Shown here piece by piece: positions 16,697-26,700 of a stretch of 33,193 nucleotides of DNA. The stretch covers positions 1,452,307 to 1,485,499 of the forward strand of contig BFEA01000113.1 in the NCBI GenBank assembly GCA_003427395.1, in the 5' to 3' direction. Within the stretch, counting starts at the first letter, position 1; every line of letters starts with the position of its first letter. The notes beneath the pieces are model-generated. The model was not told the DNA's origin. It saw only the letters and a program-made list of their open reading frames with translations, and did no database searches. The DNA comes from Chara braunii. Taxonomy: Eukaryota; Streptophyta; Charophyceae; Charales; Characeae. The position numbers and the translations under genes were made by a program.

Positions 16697-16810
16697 ATCA
16701 CGATAGTAATAGGAGTAGCTCTTCTATAAGAAGAGCTTGCCAGTCGCTAGGTTGCTCCCACGTAGCCTAGCAGATTGAGGCTTGGGCCTGCTGGCAGGCC
16801 AATCTCCACC
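16690..16810. other. Run of short perfect hairpins
   Basis: CTCCTAT/ATAGGAG (about 16692-16715), AGCTCTTCT-ATA-AGAAGAGCT (16717-16737, 9 bp) and GGCCTGC-TG-GCAGGCC (16795-16810, 7 bp) follow each other. With the 10- and 11-bp stems upstream they form one structured block of about 400 bp. Confidence 0.6.
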
Positions 16811-17024
16811 CTTTTTTCTAGGTTCGGCATCGGGCCCCCTGACTAGGTGTCCTGCCTTTGCCAACCTGTAGTCGTGCCACGCTCAGCCTTGTCGAAAAAT
16901 AGAGGCCGGTTGTGGCTTTAACGGGGCCGTGCTTTCACGCGCAGGTCTTAATTAGCCTTATAGGCTCTTAATTGCGCGGCTTAGCAGCCGCATGTCCTTA
17001 TTTTAGGTAAATTATGTTTAAAAT

Positions 17025-17541
17025 TATATATATATCGTCAAATAGAACTGCCCGGTAAACCGTAGGCAGAGAGGGAGAAGAGGACAACAAACGAGGGGCT
17101 GTGACAAACTGTTTCGTCGGAGTATTAGTCCTGTCTCTTATACACATCTAGATGTGTATAAGAGACAGTCAGGAGGCTGAACCCTCAACAGTCTGCAGAA
17201 TCCCCTCACGGATTACACTGTAAATGATAATCTACCTCAACCAAAATCAAAGTAGACTATCACTCACCCACACCAGATGGAAAACTCTACAGACTGTCGG
17301 TTCACACCCCATCACAAGCCAGCAAACATCCACGAAACAAAGAAAGGTCTATCACAGCCAAAAAATACACTCCAGACACGCCGCTGGCACTAGAGGCACA
17401 GCATGGCCGCGTAGTGACGGCCCCGACCACTGCCGCTCGACCTGACCGGAGAAAACCGTAGCAGGAAGCTAGCGAAGTCGTAGTATATATATATCTGCCT
17501 ACGGTTTACCGGGCAGTTCTGTTTGTGACGATATATATATA
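17025..17541. repeat. Inverted repeat pair (about 45 bp) flanking 420 bp
   Basis: The left arm (17025-17070) reads ATATATATATCGTCA then AGAACTGCCCGGTAAACCGT and AGGCAGA. The right arm (17494-17541) is its reverse complement with a few changes near CGTCAC. Such ends could belong to a small TIR transposon inserted in TA-rich DNA. However, a mate-pair junction adapter lies between the arms, so the two arms could also be one locus read from both sides of a circularised fragment. Confidence 0.6.
17131..17168. other. Retained Nextera mate-pair junction adapter (Tn5 mosaic ends)
   Basis: The 38 bp consist of CTGTCTCTTATACACATCT followed by its exact reverse complement. This is the known Tn5 19-bp mosaic end in the head-to-head form produced when tagged fragments are circularised in mate-pair library preparation. 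It is not genomic. The join at this point is therefore doubtful. Confidence 0.97.
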
Positions 17542-17599
17542 TTCCCACGACCGTACATCCGTACGGCCTTACCAAACATGGGGAGAGATCGGCCACGCC

Positions 17600-20528
17600 G
17601 CTAATTCCAGATGTCGTGGGCGTCAGGTGTTAGATTCAAAAGTTTTAGTCCCTCAGTCATAGGTAAGGTCTAAATAAACTTTCGGCAGATAACCAATCTC
17701 ATCAACTTATGAAGCCCGAATAACCTTTTACAGAGTCGGACATCGTCCGACATTTGAAAATGTCGGGCAGATAACCTTGTCAAGGTTTCTACCTCGACAA
17801 CGGTATTTCCGGTAATTGTAAGAAACAAGAAGGAGGGGGCAAACAAAGAAGGAATGACGTCATTCAAGCCTGGGATGTTCGAAACATCGGTGTTCGCAAC
17901 ATGTTAAAAATACAAACGTCGCGTGGTTGGGTGTCGTCAAGAGCATGTGGACGCGCCAAGCGGCAAGAATGTCGCAAATGATCGCACGACACATGAGAAA
18001 GACCTTGTGGAGATATGCTTATCAAAGGGCTGCAGGAAATTAGTAAAGGTGGCCCTCCTTGAAGAAGGACCGCCAGAAGATTAGTATACAAGTAATGGTG
18101 CCACGGGAAATGGGGGCCCGAGGGCGCCAAGGAAATAGTGTCTTGTGCCATTGCAGAAGGCGCCAGCGTGCAGTCTAGGGGGCCACCCAAATATGACATG
18201 AGAAAGGCCTAAGGGGCAGTGGAACCCAGCAAGGGGGGTGTAAGCAGACTAGTAAGCACCAACTGGACGGTAGACCCAAGCACAAGGAACCTGAGAAATG
18301 GTGGCCCTTGGATGCCAAAATGAAAGGGCTAGAAAATAAGAGAGAGTCTCGATTCCGAGGCTTCTAGGCCTTGAAATTGAGAACGGACCCAATAGGGATG
18401 CAACGGATCACAAGGGCCTTAGTTTCGGGCCGCACGAGTACACTGAACCTGAAAAATGAGGTTCTAGTATGATCCGGAATAAAACGACCAGCAAAGGTGA
18501 GAAGAAAGAGACCTAGAGGGACAATGGGAGAGGTAGCAGAGTATGGGAGTGAAAAGGGGGCAAACCGCCACATTATGGTCAACTTGCCCCTTTACAAAGG
18601 AGGTCTAGGTGCCTTGAACAGGACTGCATCAAGTCTAGATGCAGTTGGGACTGAAACGATAAAAAACGGACACTTGGAGGCTATGGAAAGCACATGTTTT
18701 AGATACATCTTGTGACCAAATTCGCCCAAGGGTGAATTGGGCACAAAGGAGGGGGGAAAGGAGAGTTCATATACAAAAAACTGAAAAGTAATGCTCATAG
18801 AAGTTGCCAGCCCACAAACGGATAGAAACGGACACCTAGGCGAAAAGAAAACACATGTTCTAGGTGAATTTTGTGACCGGATTCATCCTCAGATGAAACG
18901 GTTACGAAATATCTGAGTTTTTTTTATTCTCTCTCATAAAATCAAGAAAGATCAAGAGGGAGGTATTCCGTGATGCAACAAACCACCAAAAAGTTAAGCA
19001 AACACATGTTTCAAGTACACCCAAAGCCAATATTGAGTGTGGATGCACTTGGAAATGTGTCGTTTAATTTTGTTTCAGTTTGGGGGCAATAAGACTAGGA
19101 AAATGGCCACCGTTGCACTCTGAGAATTAACGGACTGCAAGGGGGTACCTAGGCCAAGGGAAAAATTACCCTTGGCACGCTCAAGATACTAGAAAAAGTG
19201 TCTCAAGCATGAAGCAAGTGATGATGGTAAATGGCAGCCGTAAGATGGAGATCTAGCGAGTGGTAATATTCGGCACACTTGAGGCACATGGGGAGGGGAA
19301 ATTGGGACTGACGGGGACGAGGGAGTCCCAAATAAAAATGGGATAATTTGCGGGATAATGTCGGGGATTAGGTGGGCCCAAGGAACTTGTGGACAAACAT
19401 GAGGGATGGCCAATCAAAGTGAGATGCACCGTCAAGATTAAGATCTAGCGGTGGATAATATTAGCACTACTAGTGCAAGCACTAATAGTGCTAAGATGAG
19501 GAGGTTTCAAAGGCAAAAAAAAAAAGAAATGAGGGAGGAGGGCCTATACTTTAGTCCGAGATATCTCGGACCAGCCAAGCAAGAGAAAATAGAGCTTTGA
19601 GAGACTCTATGTAGCAAAAAGGCTGCCAAGGAAAAATTTGAGCAATGGACGCCACAAATTGGGACTAACGGAAAGCAACTTGATCTAGATCAAGATCCAT
19701 GGCCTAGAAAAATGGTCTACAGTTGGGTGACACTTGTCACAACTGAAATAAAAGAAAAGAAAAGAAAAGAAAAAGGGGAGAAAAAGGAAAATGAATGAGA
19801 CAAAGGAGGAAAAAAAGGTGGAGAGAAAATGGCGGGCCAATTGGGACTGACACGGTAGGGGCTGACAGGTCCTTATTGTGACCTCATCACTCTGGATTTA
19901 GTGGAGGTCAATCCGGACTGAGGAGATAAGGCCCTTGGGGCAATTTCTCGACAAAATTTAAGTTAAAAAGGAAGAAATAAGAGAAAAAACAAAAGACAGT
20001 TGGCTGATTTTTTTTTTTACCAGAATCTAGGTTTAGACAACTCAAACGAACAACTCCGAAATGAGTTGGCCAAAAATTGAGGCCATATGCACCCGAAATT
20101 TAAAAGAAGAGCCATGGGGCTCAAATCTGAAGCAATGGCCACTTGTGGGTACCTCTAATTAATTTTAGCCTTGGATCTCAGACAGATCCAAGACAGAAAA
20201 TGCTTCGAGGTACAAAAAGATACCTCGGTCCACCCAAATTGAAGTAGGACGAAAGAAAATTTAAAAAAGGCCCAAAAGGTTTTTTCTTTTCAACCAAGGT
20301 TGCCCCTTTAATATTAGGAATCACAGGGGAACAACTGAAGATAAAAATGAGGCCTAGGATGAACACAAAGGTAGGCCGAGTTGGTACCAACCACTCGGAC
20401 TGGATGTACTTGACCAAAATAAGGCACGAATGCTTCCGGAGAGGCCCACTAGTGAAAGGAGGCATTGGCGGTACCCTGACTTACTTTGGGCACTTGGGAG
20501 AGGCCCAAGGGTTGGCCGAAGTGTTGTG
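17600..20528. other. Long non-coding, moderately AT-rich region with decayed repeats
   Basis: No open frame here resembles a protein. A degenerate unit of about 165 bp is visible: AAGCACATGTTTTAGATAC (about 18688), AAACACATGTTCTAGGTGA (about 18850) and AAACACATGTTTCAAGTAC (about 18998), the first two followed by TTGTGACC. GATCTAGCG plus TGGTAATATT or TGGATAATATT occurs at about 19249 and 19442. A 14-bp stem with one mismatch, AGCACTACTAGTGC/GCACTAATAGTGCT, lies at 19463-19492. An AAAGA run is at about 19750-19775. It may be old LTR or satellite material. Confidence 0.45.
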
Positions 20529-20548
20529 CCCAGCCTATTTAAGCTGGG
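20529..20548. promoter_or_regulatory. TATA-like word inside a 6-bp hairpin
   Basis: CCCAGC-CTATTTAA-GCTGGG puts a TATTTAA word in the loop of a perfect stem. It could be a promoter for a plus-strand transcript, but no coding sequence follows, and it may be coincidental. Confidence 0.25.
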
Positions 20549-21229
20549 AGAGCAATCCACCACACAGACATTTGCATGAGGGAAGCACATGCTGGCCAAA
20601 TGAGCATTAGACTCTCTCCGAGTGAGAGGAGAGAAACCGCTGCCAGTATGAGAGCTTGGGGGAGACTGTAGGCTGGTGGAAGTAGCTACAGAGGCTGGTG
20701 GAAGCAGTGTGGGCATAGGGGACTGTTCCGCCATAGCCCTCAGGCTGTGAGGAAGAGAGGAAGGCTAGAGAGGGTCCCCTTAGCCCTCCTAGAGGGGAGG
20801 ACTCCATAGCCTTAGTAATAGGAGCTTGCCATAGCCAGAGAGAGACGAAGGGAGAATGAGAAGGGCTTGGAGAAGAAGGAAGTCATAGCCAGAGGACGAG
20901 TGTGCAAAGGAAGAGGAAGCTTCATCAAGGTTGACATCTCAAGACCAAGAGACTAGAGGAAGTGAGTGGAAAAACGAGAAGGTGTTTCCTTTCTTCATCA
21001 CCTTCCTCCTCTTCTTCTTCATCATTCTCTTTCATTTTTCCTTCTCCCCTCTCTCCTCTACACTCTCTCTACTTCTTCTTTCCTTCCCCCTCCCTTCTCT
21101 CCATAACTACCATCCCAAGTATGAGAAGAGTAGGTAGTTACTCCCTCACTAAAGATTGTTTCCATTTAGTCCATTCCTCCACTCCCATGCAAATCGCAAC
21201 TTTGTTTTTTTCCTTCACTAGCCTTGGGT
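20549..21229. other. Purine-rich then CT-rich non-coding stretch
   Basis: From 20600 to 20950 the sequence is purine-rich with four or five CCATAGCC/CATAGCCAG words. From 20990 to 21110 it is CT-rich. No gene is recognised. Confidence 0.4.
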
Positions 21230-22370
21230 GAGTGTGGTGTCAACTTTTCCTCCATGTTTTGTTTCATCTTCCACTTTGGTGTAAATCGCCACTTTTATTC
21301 TTGCTTCTTCTAGTGTTGTGAGCTCCCTTTTCTCTTGTTTTGTCTATTTTGTCACTTCAATTCATATTTTCCTCCATGTTTTATTCCGTCTTCCACTTGG
21401 GTGTAAATCGCTACTTTGACTCTTGCTTCTTCTAGTATTGTGACCTTCCTTGTCACTTGTTTTGTCCATATCTTCACTCCAATATAAATTGCAACTGTGG
21501 TTTTTGCCTTCACTAGAGTAGGGGGAGAGCTTTGTCATCTTTTTCTCCATGTTTTGTTCTATCTTCCACTTGGGTGTAAATCGCTACTTTGATTCTTGCT
21601 TCCTCTAGTGTTTTGAGTTTCCTTCGCTCTTGTTTTGTTTATTTTTTCACTCTGACTTAGCGAACTGAAACATCTAAGTATTCCAAGCGGAATTTTGTCT
21701 GGTTTCGCAAATCCCAAGTTTGGGTTTTTGCCTTCACTAGCCTTGGAAGAGTCTTTTGTCATTTTTCCCTCCGTGTTTTGTTCCATCTTCCACTTGGGTG
21801 TAAATCGCCACGTTGATTATTGCTTCTTCTAGTGTTGTGACCTTCCTTCTCTCTTGTTTTGTCAATTTCTTCACTCCAATATAAATTGCAACTTTGGTTT
21901 TTTCCTTCGCTGACCTTGGGTGTGTGTTTTGTCATTTTTCCTCCATGTTTTGTTCCATCTTCCACTTGGGTGCAAATCGCCACTTTGATTCTTGCTTCCT
22001 CTAGTATTGTGAGTTTCTTTCTCTCTTGTTTTGTTCACTTCTTCACTCCAATGTAAATCACAGCTTTGGGTTTTTGCCCTTACTAACCTTCGGTGAGTCT
22101 TTTGTTATATTTTCCTCCATGTTTTATCCATCTTCCACTTGGGTGTAAATCGCCTTTTTTATTCTTGCTTCTTCTAGTATTGTGAGCTTCCTTCTCTTTT
22201 GTTTTATCAATTTCTTCACTCCAATATAAATCGCAACTTTGGTTTCTGCCTTCACTAACCTTGGGTGAGTGTTTTGTCATTTTTTCCTGGTTTGTTCCAT
22301 CTTCCACTTGGGTGTGAATCGTCATTTTGATTCTGGCTTGTTCTAGTGTTTTGGATTTGCTTCTCGTTCG
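21230..22370. repeat. Minisatellite of about 173-bp units, seven copies
   Basis: CTTCCACTTGGGTGTAAATC recurs with its CCAC at about 21271, 21393, 21566, 21790, 21962, 22135 and 22314. Spacings are 122, 173, 224, 172, 173 and 179 bp. Each unit includes CTCCATGTTTTGTTCCATC, TTCTTGCTTCTTCTAGT and TTTTGCCTTCACTA. Minus-strand open frames (repeating DLHPSGRWNKTRREK) exist, but the usual 173-bp period is not divisible by three, so coding is unlikely. Confidence 0.85.
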
Positions 22371-22530
22371 CAGGTACATACTCCTCTTGCTCCTTGCTGT
22401 GCTCCTTCTTCTTTGGCCTTCAAGTTGCATTCAAACCCCGATCTCTTTCCCCTTTTTTTGGAAAAAAATAATTTGTATTGCCCACCGGCCTTCTTCCTTG
22501 CCAGCGCCTCAACTCCGAGCGGATGCAGCG
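22371..22530. other. Leader sequence downstream of the family-C PBS
   Basis: In element sense (minus) this follows the PBS at 22549 and leads into the minisatellite. There is no coding similarity. Confidence 0.35.
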
Positions 22531-22549
22531 GGAACCAGCTCTGATACCA
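22531..22549 (-). other. Initiator-Met-type primer-binding site beside the shared LTR
   Basis: On the minus strand, one base after the LTR terminus TTTCA, comes TGGTATCAGAGCTGGTTCC. TGGTATCAGAGC is the standard site complementary to the 3' end of plant initiator-Met tRNA. It shows that a second element, running to lower coordinates, used this LTR as its 5' LTR. Confidence 0.9.
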
Positions 22550-22550
22550 C

Positions 22551-23065
22551 TGAAATGAGGCAAGTACTCGTCAAGTTCCACCTCACGTACATCAATGAAC
22601 ATTTCACATGAGAGCTCACAAGTTAGAAGCCAACCCGAGATACAATCAACACATGAAGATGTCGTCCCCAAAATTATTATCAATATACAAGAAGCGTTTG
22701 TCTCCAGCGGCTATGCCACACACACACACACAACGGATCTCAGCCAGATAGCGGCTATGGCTCGCTCTGCCTCACTCTCTCTCTGGATTGTCACCCTGGA
22801 TACACCCACTCGGGTAAGCCCTTGGCGCCTCAATATCACGGCCACAGGTAAGTTCCGGCCCTACGGGCCTTCCAAACAAGCAAGTTGCGGGTCACACACA
22901 CTCATGCTGACAAGCACTCATACATGCACGCAGGTCACCAAGCACGCACACACCACAAACCTAGAAAACTCGGCAGAATGCGGGAATCTCAGCAAGGCAT
23001 CCATTCCATCGGCATAACTCAGAAATCAGCAGTGTTCTCAGTCCGTGTTATGGCGGGTAATTACA
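22551..23065 (-). repeat. Family-C LTR (515 bp), 3' LTR of element C
   Basis: On the minus strand it runs from TGTAATTACCCGCC to CCTCATTTCA, with TG...CA ends. It is preceded by a polypurine tract and the end of element C pol, and followed by a primer-binding site. Partial copies lie at 1661-1970 (this LTR's low-coordinate side) and 32551-32771 (its high-coordinate side). AGCGGCTATGGCTCGCT, a bulged member of the TATG-hairpin group, lies at about 22750. Confidence 0.9.
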
Positions 23066-23477
23066 CTACCCTCCCCTGAAGAGCGAGGTCCCTTCGAGGG
23101 ACTAACTCACTCAGAAACCCTGCATAACGCATCATAAGCGTAAATGGCAAAGAGAGATTGGGTATGTTCCGTAGGAGTGAGGGTAGTGGTTTAGGTTGCT
23201 GTTCTGAAACAATCAGTCGTTCATATGCGTTGACGACTCGCGGGGCACTCTGCAACAAGTCTTTCCTAGCAATCCAGTAAAAATCATTTAATGGGTGATA
23301 TAGAAAGTGAACTTTGTATTGTTTGTTTTTCCTTTTTCCACTGTCGTCGACAATTCTATCAATCTTGTGACCGTCATTGATTGCGCGAGGAATCATTGAT
23401 TCTCGATACGAAAAAGCTTCAGGTGGTACATACGGAAACAACTTCGACACGTGAAAGACTGGGTACATGCGCAGCAC
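23061..23477 (-). pseudogene. Element C pol C-terminal domain
   Basis: The frame includes MYPVFHVSKLFPYVPPEAFS, SMIPRAINDGHKIDRIVDD and KQYKVHFLYHPLNDFYWIAR. The last has the strand pattern of a chromodomain-like fold (YKVHFLYHP with an aromatic at the WE position). It ends with LSELVPRRDLALQGRVV and a TAA whose bases lie in the first five of the LTR. This is an apparently native pol end overlapping the PPT. The upstream joint (23478-23720) is frameshifted. Confidence 0.8.
23066..23077 (-). other. Element C polypurine tract
   Basis: AGGGGAGGGTAG on the minus strand abuts the LTR terminus TGTAATTACC. It also encodes the last pol residues. Confidence 0.8.
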
Positions 23478-23932
23478 AAGCGGTTAACGGGGACCCCCAC
23501 TTTTCGGCCCTGAGTAACCATGAATGATCCTGAGTAGGCACGTCGATCGTGTAAGAAGGACCGAATGAATCCTCCCTACCTAGTTCAGCACCTTCCACGG
23601 ACCGTAATAATGAGGAAGAAGCTTCCATGATACACCCTCTTCTTAAGAAAACTCATACATCTTGACCCAAACAAAACTTCCCACTGTGAAAGGTGCAGGC
23701 TGGCGCTTCTTGTTGGCATGCTTAATCATGGCCTTTCCATAGTTGCAACAACAACTTTGAGCAAGCAATTAAACTTAGTGTTGTAGCCAGGTTGGCCAGA
23801 TGTTAGGCCAGGGGATAGGGGATTGCGAATTTGCCACCCCAGGTGCAACCGATTAGGTGTCATCCTGGTGGAGGAGTGTATGGAGTTGTTGTACAATCCG
23901 TGCATAATCGGCAATTCCTCATCCCAAGAGTT
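23478..23932 (-). pseudogene. Element C integrase C-terminal part, shifted frames
   Basis: The frame from 23914 has MHGLYNNSIHSSTRMTPNRL, the usual YN-x-x-H-SST-x-x-TP segment after the catalytic Glu, and QPGYNTKFNCLLKVVVATME. Further pieces in other frames (GREDSFGPSYTIDVP near 23550) belong to the tail. At least two frame changes are needed to connect them. Confidence 0.75.
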
Positions 23933-24658
23933 CTAATTAGACACAAGTAGAGATCGGAGAAGTTGAATCACAGTCTGGTTGACTTCCTTGGCCAATCCTT
24001 TGGCTTCAGGATGTCGACCAGACATCATCTTGAGTTTGATGTCATAGATCTGGGAGGTGAGATCCTCCCAATCCGCATTCATGAACCTAGTGTCCCGGTC
24101 GCTCACAAGAGTCTTCGGGGGACCACACTGCAGAATGTACTTCTTATTAAACTCCTCGATCACAAGGCTAGTTGGGGCGTGAGGTGGCAATGGAATCAAA
24201 TTCAGAAATTTTGAAAAGCGGTCAACGATCACCATTACTTGCGAATTTCCGTTCATGCTCTTCTTTCCCATGTCCGTGAAGTCAATGGAAAGAGACTCAC
24301 CCGGGCCATCAGGGATAGGAAGTGGATAGAGCAGCCCATAGGGCTTTTGCCGAGACGGTTTAATGCGTTCACAAACTTGACACTCGGTCACAATCTTTCG
24401 TGCTATTCCTTTCATCCCATGCCATATGCAATAGGCTTCCGTATGTCTTCTCAAAACCGAAGAGTCCACTCCGCCCATGAGCCAAGTCCAAGAAGCGAGT
24501 ACGGATAGGCTCATGGTTGGGTGCACACAATCGGCCGTACTTTTCGTAATGTCGGAAGAGCAAACTTTCACACTCGTGGAAATCAGGTTGACTGCTAGGG
24601 TCAACTTGGATCTGCTCAAGGATGGGACTGAGTTCCGAGTCCTTGGCAGTTTGCTCAA
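23933..24658 (-). pseudogene. Element C integrase catalytic core
   Basis: From about residue 80 of this frame: end of the zinc domain (YCIWHGMKGIARKIVTECQV then CERIK), first Asp (GESLSIDFTD), SQVMVIVDRFSKFLNLIPLP, second Asp (TLVSDRDTRFMNADWEDL) and Glu (GRHPEAKGLAKEVNQ). The usual HPE(T/S)NGQ-E reads HPEAKGLAKE, so the region after Glu has drifted. The first 80 residues are not integrase-like; the true upstream zinc domain is in the 24369-24851 frame. Confidence 0.85.
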
Positions 24659-24851
24659 CTAGTTCCTCCTTCAAATTCTTACGGAGATCGTAGGAATCCA
24701 CAAGGCAAGTCATGTATTCAGGGTGGCGAGACAAAGCATCCACAACGCGATTGCAACAACCTTTCTTGTGTTTGAGTTCAAAATCATACACAACAATCTC
24801 ATGCAGCCAGCGGGTCAATGTTGTTGATGGATAATTTGTGTCTGGATCCAT
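24369..24851 (-). pseudogene. Element C RNase H end and integrase zinc-domain start
   Basis: The frame reads STTLTRWLHEIVVYDFELKH and then VVDALSRHPEY, the conserved C-terminus of gypsy RNase H. A linker follows, then FLDLAHGRSGLFGFEKTYGS and LLHMAWDE. The expected second zinc-site histidine in the GHFG pattern reads GLFG, so the HHCC zinc site is damaged. A frameshift then leads into the integrase core frame. Confidence 0.8.
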
Positions 24852-25296
24852 TTCAAAGTCTCGTGGTCTAAGAACACTTTGAAATGGCGACCCAAAAGGT
24901 ATTGTTTCCCATGGTCTCGTGTCTCTCTCAAGGCACAGAGTTCTCGCATGTAGGTGGAGGCAACTACCTTGTGATTGGGCATGCGTTTGCTGTAGTACTA
25001 AGCGGGCTTAAGGCGTCACCATCATCTTGCTGCAACACCGAGCCAATCCCGTACAAGCTTGCATCCATAGTTACTGCGAATGTAAGTTTGGGATCTACAC
25101 TGTTGAGCACCAGATGACTCACCAAGGCCTTCTTCAATGCTTGGAAGGTGGTTGTACATTCCCCATCTCACGTGCAAGACACGTTCTTGCTTGTCTATTT
25201 GGATATCGAACGGGCGATGATAGAAAATTTAGGCACTTACTTATGGTAGTATGACGCGAGACCAAGAAAATAACGCAACTCTCGGACGTTTGCAGG
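24852..25296 (-). pseudogene. Element C RNase H N-terminal part, broken frames
   Basis: On the minus strand, pieces in different frames encode ALKKALVSHLVLNSVDPKL, TFAVTMDASLYGIGSVLQQ (catalytic Asp in MDAS), TYMRELCALRET (catalytic Glu) and FLDHETLKWI (Asp). The order matches gypsy RNase H. Stops and indels separate the pieces. Confidence 0.75.
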
Positions 25297-26261
25297 TTAA
25301 GGCCATTTGCGGATGACCTCGACTTTGGTTGCCTCGGGCTCTAGGCTTGCAGCAGACAACCGATGTCCAAGGTAGATGACGCGGTCCCTCCCAAACTCAT
25401 ATTTCTCCAAGTTGAGATGAAGTTGCACATTCTTGAGGATCTGCAACACTTCCTCAAGGTGTCTCATGTGTTCCTCCATTGATTTGCTAAAGATTAGTAT
25501 GTCATGCAAATAAACAACAACAAATCGATTGATCTCACTGCGGAACACCTTGTCCATGAGACTTTGGAAGGTGGCCGGTGCATTCGTGAGACCGAAGGGC
25601 ATGACGATAAATTTGTACAGCCCATCGTGAGTTTTGAACGCAGTTTTATGTTGGTCTGCAGGGTCGACTTCAATCTGGTGGTAACCAGACTCAAGATCGA
25701 TCTTGCATTGAAGACCTTGCATCCACCTGCAACATCAAGCAAATCATCAGGGTGTGCCAAAGGGTACGCATTCTTTCTGGTTATTCTATTTTGTCCACGG
25801 TAGTCAATACACATCCACAATATGCTGCCTTTCTTCGGGACAAACAAAACAGGTGCACCGAATTCGTATTTGCTTGGCTTGATCCAACCCTTTTCAAGCA
25901 TGTCATCGATCAGTCTTCGCAACTCCTCCAGTTCGCCTAAGCCCATTCGATAGACACAACCTCCTGAAGGAGTGCTGCCTTCTATCAAGTCGATCTTGTG
26001 TTGGACCGGACGCACGGGAACTCCACGTGGTTCAACCAAAACTTCAGGGAATCGATTGAGAAGACTGCGGATCTCCGATGGGATCTCTGAGGGTGGATCA
26101 TGAGAATCCGGTGCAAGCATATCGGACTGCATAGGTGTAGCCAAAACAACAAGATTTGAAGCAGAGTCGTTTGGACTAGTAGAGGTAGAAGTATTTGCAT
26201 TAGAAGTAGAAACGGCATGCAAAAGTAGAACCATTATGTACAACAAAAATAGAAGGCACAT
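25297..26261 (-). pseudogene. Element C reverse transcriptase with mutated YxDD motif
   Basis: The first frame (from 26261) holds the linker and RT start: VRPVQHKIDLIEGSTPSGG, EFGAPVLFVPKKGS and MCIDYRGQNRITRKNAYPL. A frameshift near 25715 moves to the second frame, with CKIDLESGYHQIEVDPADQ, VMPFGLTNAPATFQSLMDKV and VVYLHDILIFSKS. The catalytic YLDD is YLHD (codon at 25504-25506), which removes one of the two metal-binding Asp. The domain ends with EVLQILKNVQLHLNLEKYEF and VIYLGHRLS. It cannot be active. Confidence 0.9.
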
Positions 26262-26700
26262 GAGCAGGCCTTACAAAGGTTATATACCTTTGCTCATCAA
26301 CTTTGCGCCTGTGCCACTTTTTGCAGAATTTCATTGCATTGAGAAAAGTCACTTGGGACTCGTGCGGCTCGTCCAAGAGGACTGGACGCTCGATTCCCAT
26401 GACATCTTTGACCATGAATTGTGAGTCCTTCCACGTGGTTCTTTGACATTGGGCCTGCAACCAGCCCAAGCCAATAACCGCGTCGAAGGGGCACTTATCA
26501 AGGACATAGAAGTTCAAATCATGCGTGATTGTGCGATCTGCATCAAAGGTAGTGCGCACACCTTTGACTGCATGCGTAGATGTGACCTCTTGGTTGCCCA
26601 CTTCTGCGAAGTAACTTGCCTCATTCCCAAGCGTGCCTTACGGATGTCGTGTGGTGAGAAGTAGCTGGCGGTTGCGCCACAATCAGCCAGTGCACGGATG
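26200..26700 (-). pseudogene. Element C aspartic protease
   Basis: Near 26670-26700 the minus strand encodes ALADCGATASYFSPHDIRKA, a retroelement protease active site of the D-C-G-A type. After a frame change near 26620 come NQEVTSTHAVKGVRTTFDAD and CPFDAVIGLGWLQAQCQRTT, the C-terminal half of the fold. The active-site segment is duplicated upstream. The enzyme would have released gag and pol proteins. Confidence 0.75.

Noticed and set aside
21362-22430. Minus-strand frames with a repeated DLHPSGRWNKTRREK-like unit
   Set aside because: The usual unit is about 173 bp, not a multiple of three, and the frames change from unit to unit, so they are shadows of the minisatellite.
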